From Catenovulum adriaticum (GTDB taxonomy: Bacteria > Pseudomonadota > Gammaproteobacteria > Enterobacterales > Alteromonadaceae), in contig NZ_CP109965.1 of the NCBI RefSeq assembly GCF_026725475.1, positions 124,001-188,000 on the forward strand: a stretch of DNA of 64,000 nucleotides, written 5' to 3'. Within the stretch, counting starts at the first letter, position 1; every line of letters starts with the position of its first letter. The notes under the pieces are model-generated. The model did no database searches, was not told the origin of the DNA, and saw only the letters and a list, made by a program, of their open reading frames with translations. Below are positions 8,896 to 17,387 of the stretch, in pieces. A program made the position numbers and the translations under genes.

Positions 8896-10158
8896 TTATT
8901 TAGCTGATTTTGTGAACTCAGGATAAGCTTCGATACCACACTCAGAGATATCAACCCCTTCGTATTCTTCTTCGTCAGTTACTCGTAAACCAATAACCGC
9001 TTTAATAATTGACCAAGTGGCTAAGCTGGCTACAAATACCCATACAAAGATAACGATTGCACCTAATAACTGGTCAGCAAAATTAGCACCGTCGTTAGTT
9101 ACTGGTACTAATAATAAGCCTAATAAACCAACTACACCGTGTACTGAGATAGCACCAACTGGATCATCAATTTTTAATTTGTCTAAAGTGATAATCGAGA
9201 ATACAACTAACACACCAGCAATCGCACCAAACATAGTCGCTTCAAATGCGCTTGGCGTTGAAGGTTCTGCTGTAATAGCAACTAAACCGGCTAACGCACC
9301 ATTTAATGCCATTGTTAAATCTGCTTTTTTGAACAAGATGCGAGCTGTAATTAGAGCAGCAACAACACCACCTGCGGCAGCTGCATTAGTGTTCAAAAAT
9401 ACCATAGCAACTGAGTTTGCACTTGCGATATCGCCTAGTTTTAATACTGAGCCACCGTTAAAGCCGAACCAGCCCATCCATAAAATAAAGGTACCTAAAG
9501 TTGCTAAAGGCATGTTACAACCTGGGATCGCATGAGCGCGGCCATCTGCTGTATATTTACCTTTACGTGCACCTAGTAATAACACACCAGCTAAAGCAGC
9601 AGCTGCACCAGCCATGTGGACAATACCAGAACCTGCAAAGTCAGAGAAATCGCCTAAATCAAACAGGCCAAATACTTCTTGTCCGCCCCAAGTCCAGCTA
9701 CCTTCTAATGGGTAGATTAAACCTGTCATCACTACAGCAAAGGCTAAAAATGCCCATAATTTCATACGTTCAGCAACTGCACCTGAAACAATTGACATTG
9801 CTGTTGCAACAAATACGACTTGGAAAAAGAAATCAGATGCACCAGAATAAATAGAACCGCCAGTAAAGTCGCCTTGCTCAGCAAAGCTAGCTAAAGTAGC
9901 GTCTACGTCTACTGTTTGAATACCTGATAAAAAGTACGCTCCATCATACATAATGGCATAACCAGATACCAAGTACATGATTGAAGCGATCGCAAATAGC
10001 GCGATATTTTTAGTTAAAATTTCAGTTGTGTTTTTTGCACGAACAAGACCCGCTTCTAACATCGCAAAGCCTGCAGCCATCCACATTACCAAGGCGCCAC
10101 AGATCAGGAAATAGAAGGTATCCATTGCGTACTGCAAGTGAAATACATTATTTTCCAT
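8896..10158 (-). CDS. amtB: Ammonium transporter AmtB
   Basis: Inner-membrane ammonium channel of 420 residues with about 11 TM helices. Both pore histidines are visible in their usual contexts: SGIVHMAGAAAALAG (first twin-His residue) and ISVHGVVGLLG (second). The phenylalanine-gate region and the PLEGSWTWGG/GWFGFNGGS motifs are typical. It lies 36 bases after glnK in the same operon, the classical arrangement in which GlnK plugs AmtB when nitrogen is sufficient. Expression is expected to follow the sigma54/NtrC sites upstream of glnK. Confidence 0.96.
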   Translation of the reverse strand: MENNVFHLQYAMDTFYFLICGALVMWMAAGFAMLEAGLVRAKNTTEILTKNIALFAIASIMYLVSGYAIMYDGAYFLSGIQTVDVDATLASFAEQGDFTGGSIYSGASDFFFQVVFVATAMSIVSGAVAERMKLWAFLAFAVVMTGLIYPLEGSWTWGGQEVFGLFDLGDFSDFAGSGIVHMAGAAAALAGVLLLGARKGKYTADGRAHAIPGCNMPLATLGTFILWMGWFGFNGGSVLKLGDIASANSVAMVFLNTNAAAAGGVVAALITARILFKKADLTMALNGALAGLVAITAEPSTPSAFEATMFGAIAGVLVVFSIITLDKLKIDDPVGAISVHGVVGLLGLLLVPVTNDGANFADQLLGAIVIFVWVFVASLATWSIIKAVIGLRVTDEEEYEGVDISECGIEAYPEFTKSAK

Positions 10159-10194
10159 TGTTCTCTCCTAAAAGAATTAAAAATTTATAATTGT

Positions 10195-10533
10195 TTAAAT
10201 TGCAGAATCGCCAGTTTCACCAGTACGAATACGGATACACTGTTCTAAGTCGTAAACAAATAGTTTACCGTCACCAATTTTGCCTGTTTTTGCTGCACCG
10301 CTAATGGCTTCAATTAAGCGCTCAACGTTTTCGTCTTGAGTGGCAATTTCTAATTTAACCTTTGGTAAAAAATCAACCTGATACTCTGCACCACGGTATA
10401 ATTCTGTATGACCTTTTTGACGTCCAAAACCTTTAACTTCTGTAACGGTTAAACCTTCAATACCGATTTCAGAAATGGCTTCTCGAACGTCATCTAATTT
10501 AAATGGTTTGATGATCGCACTGACCAATTTCAT
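10195..10533 (-). CDS. glnK: Nitrogen regulatory protein P-II (GlnK)
   Basis: A 112-residue PII signal protein. The T-loop carries the uridylylated tyrosine at position 51 (RGAEYQVDFLPK), and the PROSITE-type C-terminal signature (TGKIGDGKLFVYDLEQCIRIRTGE) is intact. It integrates 2-oxoglutarate, ATP/ADP and glutamine status and blocks AmtB. Linkage to amtB and the sigma54-type promoter favour glnK over glnB. Confidence 0.96.
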   Translation of the reverse strand: MKLVSAIIKPFKLDDVREAISEIGIEGLTVTEVKGFGRQKGHTELYRGAEYQVDFLPKVKLEIATQDENVERLIEAISGAAKTGKIGDGKLFVYDLEQCIRIRTGETGDSAI

Positions 10534-10579
10534 AGCGATGTGCTCCTAAGTGTTGTAAGTTAATGTCTTTACAGTACTT

Positions 10580-10594
10580 ACAACTCTTGTGCCA
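10580..10594 (-). promoter_or_regulatory. Sigma54 (RpoN) -24/-12 promoter of glnK-amtB
   Basis: Read on the minus strand the site is TGGCAC, five bases (AAGAG), then TTGT. The -24 GG is exact; the -12 GC is GT. The spacing of 12 between the two dinucleotides is correct. Transcription would start about 35 bases before the glnK start codon. Confidence 0.8.
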
Positions 10595-10656
10595 TAATTT
10601 TATTTTTGTTTAAAATCAATTGCTTATGTGTTAATTTTAAATTTTCAATAAATCAA

Positions 10657-10673
10657 TGCTACAAAATGGTGCG
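10657..10673. promoter_or_regulatory. NtrC-binding-site-like palindrome 1
   Basis: TGCTACAAAATGGTGCG closely matches the NtrC dyad consensus (TGCACC-N5-GGTGCA), with the right half nearly perfect. It lies about 100 bp upstream of the expected glnK transcription start, a normal enhancer position. Confidence 0.75.
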
Positions 10674-10689
10674 ATTAAAAAAGCAACAA

Positions 10690-10704
10690 GCACAAAAATA
10701 GGGC
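10690..10704. promoter_or_regulatory. NtrC-binding-site-like palindrome 2
   Basis: GCACAAAAATAGGGC matches 12 of 15 positions of GCACCAAAATGGTGC. Its centre is 32 bp, about three helical turns, from the first site, as expected for cooperative NtrC enhancers. Confidence 0.55.
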
Positions 10705-10850
10705 GATGATGCAGACTCGATCACAAAAATCCGAGTTGACTGTCTGCTTATAGTGCAATAACAAAATGATTAGCGCGCCCGACATGAATTCTGTGCACGC
10801 TTATCTGCTTTTTTGTATACTGCACGCAAATTTTGTTAGAGATAAAGCGC

Positions 10851-11663
10851 ATGCCTGAATTACCAGAAGTCGAAGTCACTCGAATGGGGATAAGCCCTTA
10901 TTTAATATCACAAACTGTAAAAAAAGTAGCGGTTTACAACCCAAATATGCGCTGGCCAATTCCTGCTGAGATTGCAGAGTTAAATGGACAGATGATTGAA
11001 AAAATAGAGCGCAGAGCTAAATATTTACTACTGTATTGCACTGCGGGGGTTGCGCTTTTACATTTAGGAATGTCGGGTAAGCTCTGTGTTGTTAGCAGTA
11101 GCGAGCCGCTTAAAAAGCATGATCATTTTGAATTGTTTTTGCAGTCAGGAAAGAGCTTACGGCTAAACGATACCCGGCGGTTTGGCGCAGTATTATGGTT
11201 TAATGAGTTATCTGACGCCGATCATGTATTAGCTCATTTAGGACCAGAACCGTTAACTGACAATTTCAATAGTGAATATTTGCACCAAAAAGCACAAAAG
11301 CGACAAGTATCGATTAAAACTTTTATTATGGATAATAAAGTGGTGGTTGGAGTAGGCAATATTTACGCTAATGAAGCGCTATTTATGAGTGGTATTCATC
11401 CAAAGAAAGCGGCGGCGAAAATCAGTTTAGCAAAATACAAAATACTGGTTGAAAATATTAAATTGGTTTTAGCAAAAGCGATTAAACAAGGCGGAACCAC
11501 TTTAAAAGACTTTAGCCAAGCGGATGGCAAACCGGGTTATTTTGCGCAGGAGCTAATGGTGTATGGGCGCGCGGGAGAAAAATGTAAAAAGTGTGATTTA
11601 GAGCTAACCGGATTAATGATTAGCCAGCGCGCAACTGTGTACTGTAAAAACTGCCAAAAATAG
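10851..11663 (+). CDS. mutM: Formamidopyrimidine-DNA glycosylase (Fpg/MutM)
   Basis: Bifunctional DNA glycosylase/AP lyase removing 8-oxoguanine and formamidopyrimidines. The ATG at 10851 is chosen over an upstream TTG (10833) because it yields MPELPEVE: Pro2 is the catalytic nucleophile after Met removal and Glu3 the catalytic acid. The helix-two-turn-helix region includes DNKVVVGVGNIYANEALF, and the C-terminal zinc finger (CKKC...YCKNC) is complete. At 270 residues it is full length. It converges on chrA with a 4-base gap, so no separate terminator fits. Confidence 0.96.
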   Translation: MPELPEVEVTRMGISPYLISQTVKKVAVYNPNMRWPIPAEIAELNGQMIEKIERRAKYLLLYCTAGVALLHLGMSGKLCVVSSSEPLKKHDHFELFLQSGKSLRLNDTRRFGAVLWFNELSDADHVLAHLGPEPLTDNFNSEYLHQKAQKRQVSIKTFIMDNKVVVGVGNIYANEALFMSGIHPKKAAAKISLAKYKILVENIKLVLAKAIKQGGTTLKDFSQADGKPGYFAQELMVYGRAGEKCKKCDLELTGLMISQRATVYCKNCQK

Positions 11664-11667
11664 CCGA

Positions 11668-12852
11668 CTAATACACCCACATAGCTAAACCGCCGCATAA
11701 TATAACAATTAACCAAACTGGAAATTTTTTACTGAAAACCAATAAGCTAATTAATACGATCAATCCTATATCTTGTTTATTTTCAGTTATGCTTGACGAA
11801 ATAAATTGGTACAAATAACTTAATAATAAACCAACGACAGCGGCGTTAATGCCAGTCAGGGCATTTTTTAAGTTTCGATTTTCTTGGCAAAACTGCCAAT
11901 AATATAAGCTGATATTAACTAATAAAAAAGACGGAAGAAAAATAGCAATTAAGCAAGAAATTGCGCCAATTAAGGGCGTAATTCCTAATTCATTGACCGC
12001 GCCTAAAAAAGCGGAAAATGTAAATATTGGACCGGGCACCGCTTGAGTTGCTCCGTAACCTGCCAGAAAATTTTGTTCATTTACCCAACCAGACGATACC
12101 ACTTCGTTTTCTAGCATTGGCAATACCACATGTCCGCCACCAAAAACGCTGGCACCAATTCTAAAAAAGCTATCAACCAATTGGATTAAACCAGACTGAG
12201 ACTGAGCTGCTAATAACGGCAAAGCAATTAACCCAATTATTAATAAAGTTAAACTAATATGAGCTGCTTTAGCGCTAATTGAAATGTTGAGTTGATTATG
12301 TGCGGATTGAGGATGACTTTTAAAAGCGAACACGCCAATCACCCCGGCTAAACTAATCACTAAAAACTGTAGCCAAATTGAGTGGTAGCTGGTCATTATC
12401 ACGGTTGCACCCAGCATAATTAAAACACTAGTTTTAGTTTGGCAAAAACTTTTACTCATTTGCCAAAGGGCATGAATCACAATGGCTATCGCTGCAATTT
12501 TTAAACCATGAGTTAAATTATCGACAAGCGTGCTATCCAACGTTTGAACACTAAGTGCAAATAAAATTAAGATAATGGCAGACGGCAGGGTAAAGGCAAA
12601 CCATGCGATAATAGCACCTAGCTGTCCTGCTTTATTTAAACCAAGAGCAATGCCTACTTGACTACTGGCGGGCCCGGGCAAAAATTGGCATAAGGATACA
12701 AGTGTTGTGTATTCATGCTCGCTTAGCAGTTTTTGCTTTTCAACAAACTCTTCTCTGAAATATGCGATATGGGCAACGGGCCCTCCAAATGCGGTGCAGC
12801 CTAAACGTAAAAAACAAAAAAATAAGCTTAAGTAAGAATGCGCTGATGCCAT
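11668..12852 (-). CDS. chrA: Chromate transporter (ChrA/CHR family)
   Basis: A long-type (two-domain) CHR protein of 394 residues. Each half carries the family motif: FGGPVAHIAYFREEFVEK near residue 22 with PGPASSQVGIALG, and FGGGHVVLPMLENEVV near residue 240 with PGPIFTFSAFLG. Roughly 10-12 TM segments are visible. Characterised members export chromate; many chromosomal ones are unassigned, so the substrate is inferred. It appears monocistronic. Confidence 0.9.
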   Translation of the reverse strand: MASAHSYLSLFFCFLRLGCTAFGGPVAHIAYFREEFVEKQKLLSEHEYTTLVSLCQFLPGPASSQVGIALGLNKAGQLGAIIAWFAFTLPSAIILILFALSVQTLDSTLVDNLTHGLKIAAIAIVIHALWQMSKSFCQTKTSVLIMLGATVIMTSYHSIWLQFLVISLAGVIGVFAFKSHPQSAHNQLNISISAKAAHISLTLLIIGLIALPLLAAQSQSGLIQLVDSFFRIGASVFGGGHVVLPMLENEVVSSGWVNEQNFLAGYGATQAVPGPIFTFSAFLGAVNELGITPLIGAISCLIAIFLPSFLLVNISLYYWQFCQENRNLKNALTGINAAVVGLLLSYLYQFISSSITENKQDIGLIVLISLLVFSKKFPVWLIVILCGGLAMWVY

Positions 12853-13020
12853 AGTCTGCTTTAAGTTACTGAGTAAAAATCAATAGCAATAAGTTTGACG
12901 TTTTTGAGCTTAGGTTTCAATCATTAAAATTTTATGTCTTAAGTCACGTTTATTTGATAAAAATAATAAATTATCGCTATTTAACTTGAGTTGCTGGCAA
13001 TCAGTTTGCATCAACATTAA

Positions 13021-13194
13021 TATACCCGTGTTACTTCAAGATACTGATTTTAGCTCGGACTTTCGGGAGCTTCATTGCGCTTCCACTACTGCGTTATATT
13101 GGTTTGAAAGGTGCCTACATTCATTCACCAATGTGTCTTGTATTGAAAGCGCTGTGATAGCTTTGAAACATGTATCTTGAGTAACACGGGTATA
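13021..13194. mobile_element. 174-bp MITE with 22-23-bp terminal inverted repeats
   Basis: The left end begins TATACCCGTGTTACTTCAAG and the right end finishes CTTGAGTAACACGGGTATA. The arms are complementary over about 22 bases apart from one missing base. The interior holds no transposase, so the element is non-autonomous. The outermost TA on each side could be a TA target duplication. Sequences starting TACCCGTGTTACTTCAAG are, from memory, a recurrent intergenic repeat in marine gammaproteobacteria; this needs a search. Flanking bases of the 12853-13341 gap show no gene. Confidence 0.8.
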
Positions 13195-13341
13195 TAAATA
13201 CCTTTAAATCCAGACATCAATGTGTTGTTGACCTGCTATTGTGCAGGCGAACGGTTTGTATCATAGGGTTTAAAATGGTGAGGATTAGCATGCTGAGTAT
13301 TTTATAAAGCAGGCTAAGTTTAGTGGCTTTCAGGATCTTGG

Positions 13342-14658
13342 ATGAAATTAATTTTTTCTACCGTACGCAAATTACTTTGGTTGTCTTTATTGAGCGTCGG
13401 CTTATTTGTTTTTTTAGTTTATTTGATTCGTTCAAATGAAGCTTTGGTCACTCATAGCGATCCGGTTTCAGCTAAACGGGTAGAACAAGCGAAAAAGTCT
13501 TTACATACTATTGCTCACCAATTAAACAATAGTGTGGGTGAAGTTGAATTTACGTTTAGCCAGCCCCAAGTTGATGCGTTAATGGCAGTGGCTTCATTTA
13601 CTGTGCCTGATACTCAATTTAAAACTAACCTTTCTGAAATGGGGGTTCATTTTGCGGCCACCACCAAATTGACTACGCCTTATTTTTCTCAATATATTAA
13701 TTGGCAATGTACTTTATTGCCCAACCAGAAAAAGTTAGTGATTGAACGTTGTCGATTAGGCAAATTAAGCTTACCGGATTGGCTGGTCATGTGGGGATTT
13801 AAGCAAACTTTACTCGCTGTTTTTGAAGATAAGCTAACCAATAATGTATTAAATATGGTGCAACAAGCAGAGTTATCAGCCAAAAAAATTAAAATTAAAC
13901 TTTATATTAAAGAAGGTATGAAGCAAGAAGTGTTGAGTGCGCTGCACCGCAAAGCAGCTAGTGACAGCATGGTGAGCGATGCCATTAAAAATAATGTGAA
14001 TGCACAAAAAGTCGCAGTATATATAGACGAATTACAGCAACTGATTGATGATTTTAAAGAGCAGCCAGTTGCGAATAGCCTAGCTTTTTATATTGGTAAA
14101 ATGTTTTATCTAGCGCAGCTAAGAACCCCTGTAAGTGATGCTTCAACCGAAAATCAAGCGGTGTTATGGGCATTAGCCACTACATTTGGTAACAAGCGAT
14201 TCGGCCATTTTGTAGGAATAGATAGATCAATTTTAAACCAACTTAAAAGACCTAGCGTTCAATTATCTGGGCGGGACGATTTAGCCTTACACTTTTTATA
14301 TTCAGCCGTTTTAGAACGGGTGGTTAAATTGCAAATGGGCTTAAAAGTGGGCGAATTAAAAGAATTGTTAGATAGTAACACGGGTGGTTCTGGTTTTAGT
14401 TTTGCTGATTTAACGGCTGATAAAGCTGGCTTGGCTTTTGCTGATACGATATTAAATTATCCGCTTAAATCGCAAAAAGTACTGGCAGGCATTACCGATG
14501 AAACTATCTTTTTTCCGTCTATTTCGGGTTTAATTGAAGGCCTAACAGAGGCTAAATTTAACCAAGATTATGGCTCAACGGAATCCGCAGAATATAAACA
14601 AGTTGCAGCGCAAATTGATAAGCGAATAGCCGTCCTGCCTTTGTATCAGGTTCGGTAA
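13342..14658 (+). CDS. Membrane-anchored protein of unknown function
   Basis: I do not recognise a named domain in this 438-residue protein. Residues 1-29 are a basic stretch plus one hydrophobic segment (LLWLSLLSVGLFVFLVYLI), an uncleaved anchor or signal sequence, so the rest is probably periplasmic. The remainder is mixed alpha/beta with several hydrophobic motifs (YIGKMFYLAQL, HFLYSAVLERV). Two cysteines flank a short segment near residues 122-136 (WQCTLLPN...ERCRLG). It is monocistronic and followed by a hairpin. Composition matches the neighbours, so it looks like an ordinary lineage gene. Confidence 0.8.
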   Translation: MKLIFSTVRKLLWLSLLSVGLFVFLVYLIRSNEALVTHSDPVSAKRVEQAKKSLHTIAHQLNNSVGEVEFTFSQPQVDALMAVASFTVPDTQFKTNLSEMGVHFAATTKLTTPYFSQYINWQCTLLPNQKKLVIERCRLGKLSLPDWLVMWGFKQTLLAVFEDKLTNNVLNMVQQAELSAKKIKIKLYIKEGMKQEVLSALHRKAASDSMVSDAIKNNVNAQKVAVYIDELQQLIDDFKEQPVANSLAFYIGKMFYLAQLRTPVSDASTENQAVLWALATTFGNKRFGHFVGIDRSILNQLKRPSVQLSGRDDLALHFLYSAVLERVVKLQMGLKVGELKELLDSNTGGSGFSFADLTADKAGLAFADTILNYPLKSQKVLAGITDETIFFPSISGLIEGLTEAKFNQDYGSTESAEYKQVAAQIDKRIAVLPLYQVR

Positions 14659-14672
14659 AATCGCGCGAGTAT

Positions 14673-14714
14673 TTTATGCTTGAGTATACGCGGGGGCGTT
14701 AACTCAAGCATAAA
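14673..14714. terminator. Shared hairpin between convergent genes
   Basis: TTTATGCTTGAGT and ACTCAAGCATAAA are perfect 13-bp arms, with a smaller inner ACGC/GCGT pairing. It lies between the stop codons of the unknown protein (plus) and the MscS-type channel (minus). The T-runs are short, so function is inferred from position. Confidence 0.65.
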
Positions 14715-14718
14715 GGCG

Positions 14719-15930
14719 TTATTTTGTATTTGCAGGTGTTTTAAACTCACCAAATTGAAACACTTTTAAGCCAAAGTATTTTGATACGCAATATAGGTGG
14801 TCAAATACATCGGCTTGGATTTTTTCGTAAGTTAACCACTCGGTTTCGCTAAAGCAATAGATTTCAAGCGGTAATCCATGCTCATTAGGGGCGAGTTGCC
14901 GGCACATCATGAGCATGTCATTACGAATTTCTTTTTTATTTGTTAAGTAGGCTTCAATATAGGCTCTGAACGTGCCTAAATTAGACAAACATCTATGGCT
15001 AGGCAATTCATCTATGGTGGCTATACAGGCACCATCAGCTAACTTATTGGCTAAATAATCCTTTAATAAAGGGTGCTCTTTTAATCTTTCATAATTAGCC
15101 TGAGTTAAATAACCCACTGAGTTTTGGTCTAAATAAATAGCTCGTTTAATGCGCCTGGCACCAGTTTCTTGCATGCCACGCCAGTTAGTAAAACTGTTTG
15201 AAACTAGATCATAAACTGGAATTGAGGTAATCGTTTTATCAAAATTTCTCACTTTTACAACGGTCAGACCTACCGAAATTACATCGCCATCAGCTTTACC
15301 TTTTTCAAATACAATCCAATCACCAACTCTAACTAAACGGTTTAATGATAATTGAACGCCAGCTACAAAACCCAAAATAACATCTTTAAATATCAGTAGA
15401 ACCAAGGCCATCGCTGCTGATATACCCGTTAATAAGGTGAGCGGTGATTTATTAAAGATAATAGAGACAATAAAAATAACGGTGAATAAATAAACCAGCA
15501 AAACTGCTAATTGTCTAATATTATCAATAGGTAAGGTACGAAGTGACTCTATTTCATCAAAGACATCTCTGACGGTATTAATAATACTGAGTACGACACC
15601 TGCAATAACGAGTGTTATTGCAATGCTAATAAGGTGAGTGACGTTTTTATCTACGGCTTCTGGTAAGTCAAATAACAGGTGCGTTAACTTATCTGCGGCA
15701 ATAACAGGCACAATCAGTAATACTCGACTAATAAATTTATTTCTGATTAATAAATCATCCCAGCCGTGTTGGGTTCGGGTTGCTGCTTTTCTAAGGGCGG
15801 GTAATAATAATCTAAAAGCAATGAAGCTAAGTATAATTATACTTGCTGCAATCACGCCAAGCCGAGACAAATAATACGCGTGTCCTTGGTCAGGCAGCGC
15901 ATTGATTAAATCTAACAAGTTAATCTCCAC
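14719..15930 (-). CDS. Mechanosensitive channel, YbdG/MscM-like
   Basis: MscS-superfamily protein of 403 residues with about five TM helices. The pore-lining helix (AAMALVLLIFKDVILGFVAGVQLSLNRLVRVGDWI, residues about 174-208) leads into the MscS beta-domain (GDVISVGLTVVKVRNFDKTITSIPVYDLVSNSFTNW). The NWRG-type sequence and the insertion in the cytoplasmic domain match YbdG (MscM), a small-conductance channel giving partial osmotic-downshock protection. It appears monocistronic. Confidence 0.9.
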   Translation of the reverse strand: MEINLLDLINALPDQGHAYYLSRLGVIAASIIILSFIAFRLLLPALRKAATRTQHGWDDLLIRNKFISRVLLIVPVIAADKLTHLLFDLPEAVDKNVTHLISIAITLVIAGVVLSIINTVRDVFDEIESLRTLPIDNIRQLAVLLVYLFTVIFIVSIIFNKSPLTLLTGISAAMALVLLIFKDVILGFVAGVQLSLNRLVRVGDWIVFEKGKADGDVISVGLTVVKVRNFDKTITSIPVYDLVSNSFTNWRGMQETGARRIKRAIYLDQNSVGYLTQANYERLKEHPLLKDYLANKLADGACIATIDELPSHRCLSNLGTFRAYIEAYLTNKKEIRNDMLMMCRQLAPNEHGLPLEIYCFSETEWLTYEKIQADVFDHLYCVSKYFGLKVFQFGEFKTPANTK

Positions 15931-16023
15931 AAAAAATGGCAGTTAAAAGACTATTTTAACTACCATTTCACTTTGTACAACCTGATTTAATCTTAATTGC
16001 TTGATTGTTTGAGCAATTACAGC

Positions 16024-16848
16024 TTAGCTTTCCTGTTTATGTGCTTGTGCTGCTTGTTTAATTTGCGGCATTGATTTATTCATTAATTGAGAAATGGCAG
16101 CTGTTACCCCACTGATACTGGTATTTAAATATTTTTTACCTGTATCAGAAGTTAAAAAGTCTGTGTATTGATTGATTTCGGCAACACTTAAATCTTGATA
16201 AGTATAATGTGACATTAAAATCATTTGTTGCCACAACATTTGCTCCATCATGCCTTTTACTTTATTAACCGTTTGATCCACTTTGTCGGTATTTGGATGC
16301 TCATTAAACTGTTCGATGCTGGTAAGCGTAGAGCGCATTATTTGTTCAACCATATTTAATGTTGATTCAACCAGTTTACTTTTTTGCACAAAGTTTTGAA
16401 TAGCTGTAATGCGATCTTGCGCTGGTGGATTAGTTTGAAAACTGGCAGCAAATACTTGGACTTCTTGCATAATAGCAGGGTTCGAAGCTTGTGCCTCTGC
16501 TGTTGCGATCTCGCTGCCAAGCTCTGAATCTAACCAAGTTTTAACCTGTTGTAGCTCTGATAAACTCATATTTTTATCAAATGTAGCAACCATGGCTTGC
16601 TGAATTGAATGTTTATCAAAGTTATCGGTTAAAATCTGCATTACGGTTTCAACAGCTTGCGGATCTTTAGCGTAAGGCTTTTGTTGTAAGGCTTGCGCTT
16701 GAAACTGAGCCGGCAATGAATCTAAAGATGACTCCATACCAGATTGCTCAATAATTTGATTAATTAACTCTGTTTTGTTTGCTTGCGCTAATACGATGGC
16801 AGGTAACAAGGCTGCAAATAAACTAATGGTGCGAATGGTTTTTAACAT
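16024..16848 (-). CDS. Secreted DUF2059-type protein
   Basis: The ATG at 16848 is chosen because it follows an AAGGA ribosome-binding site and opens a clean signal peptide (MLKTIRTISLFAALLPAIVLAQA); a longer reading from 16938 would run into the nfeD gene. The mature, mostly helical protein has two related halves, the second containing YQDLSVAEINQYTDFLTSDTGKKY, the usual DUF2059 signature. The family is periplasmic and of unknown function. It follows the nfeD-like and SPFH genes on the same strand, 55 bases downstream, and may be cotranscribed. Confidence 0.82.
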   Translation of the reverse strand: MLKTIRTISLFAALLPAIVLAQANKTELINQIIEQSGMESSLDSLPAQFQAQALQQKPYAKDPQAVETVMQILTDNFDKHSIQQAMVATFDKNMSLSELQQVKTWLDSELGSEIATAEAQASNPAIMQEVQVFAASFQTNPPAQDRITAIQNFVQKSKLVESTLNMVEQIMRSTLTSIEQFNEHPNTDKVDQTVNKVKGMMEQMLWQQMILMSHYTYQDLSVAEINQYTDFLTSDTGKKYLNTSISGVTAAISQLMNKSMPQIKQAAQAHKQES

Positions 16849-16903
16849 GTACTTATCCTTTTTGTACGTTAGAAAATAATACGTTAGAAAATAAAGTAAC
16901 AAC

Positions 16904-17365
16904 TTATTGGCTGACAGCTTGAACCCAAAAAGTGCCAACTTCTGCTTTTACAACTTCAACTTCAGTGCCCGGCGCAATCTCAGCATCACTTTTTAGTGTC
17001 CAATTGATGCCTGAGTATTTATGCTGACTGAGCCCTTCTCGTGAGACTACTTGTTCGGTTATAAAACGCAAACCCACAAAGTCATTATTTGCGACTTTAT
17101 TATCGGTTTGGTTTTGTAATTTTTTTAATGGCTTCCATAAAGTGATAGCTAAAAAGGTCGTTAATACCGCATTTGCTAATAATACAGTGCTCCAACTTTC
17201 TGTTAGTAACCCAACCCAAATACCAATACCTGTGATCACCAAAGATAAACCAATAAAAAACAATATAAAGGTCGCGAATCCCAAAATGGCAACTTCTACC
17301 GCTAACAAAATAATGCCGAGCGCAATTAAAAACTCTGCAAAATGCTGGTTAATTAAATCTGTCAT
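16904..17365 (-). CDS. NfeD-like membrane protein
   Basis: A 153-residue protein with three to four hydrophobic helices (residues about 10-85) and a C-terminal OB-fold NfeD domain (FVGLRFITEQVVSREGLSQHKYSGINWTLKSDAEIAPGTEVEVV). It is the short form without a serine-protease domain. Such genes nearly always sit beside an SPFH/stomatin gene, here 22 bases upstream, and the pair is thought to organise membrane microdomains or quality control. Confidence 0.9.
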   Translation of the reverse strand: MTDLINQHFAEFLIALGIILLAVEVAILGFATFILFFIGLSLVITGIGIWVGLLTESWSTVLLANAVLTTFLAITLWKPLKKLQNQTDNKVANNDFVGLRFITEQVVSREGLSQHKYSGINWTLKSDAEIAPGTEVEVVKAEVGTFWVQAVSQ

Positions 17366-17387
17366 CTTAACCTTCCGCCGGCTTAAT

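Noticed and set aside
9017..9535. A 172-codon plus-strand ORF inside amtB
   Set aside because: Antisense shadow of a strongly conserved gene, with low-complexity Ala/Thr/Pro-rich translation.
13021..13180. A 64-codon ORF within the MITE
   Set aside because: It crosses the terminal inverted repeat and has no ribosome-binding site or homology that I recognise.
16849..16938. N-terminal extension of the DUF2059 protein to an upstream start
   Set aside because: It would overlap the nfeD-like gene and bury the signal peptide; the ATG at 16848 has a proper ribosome-binding site.
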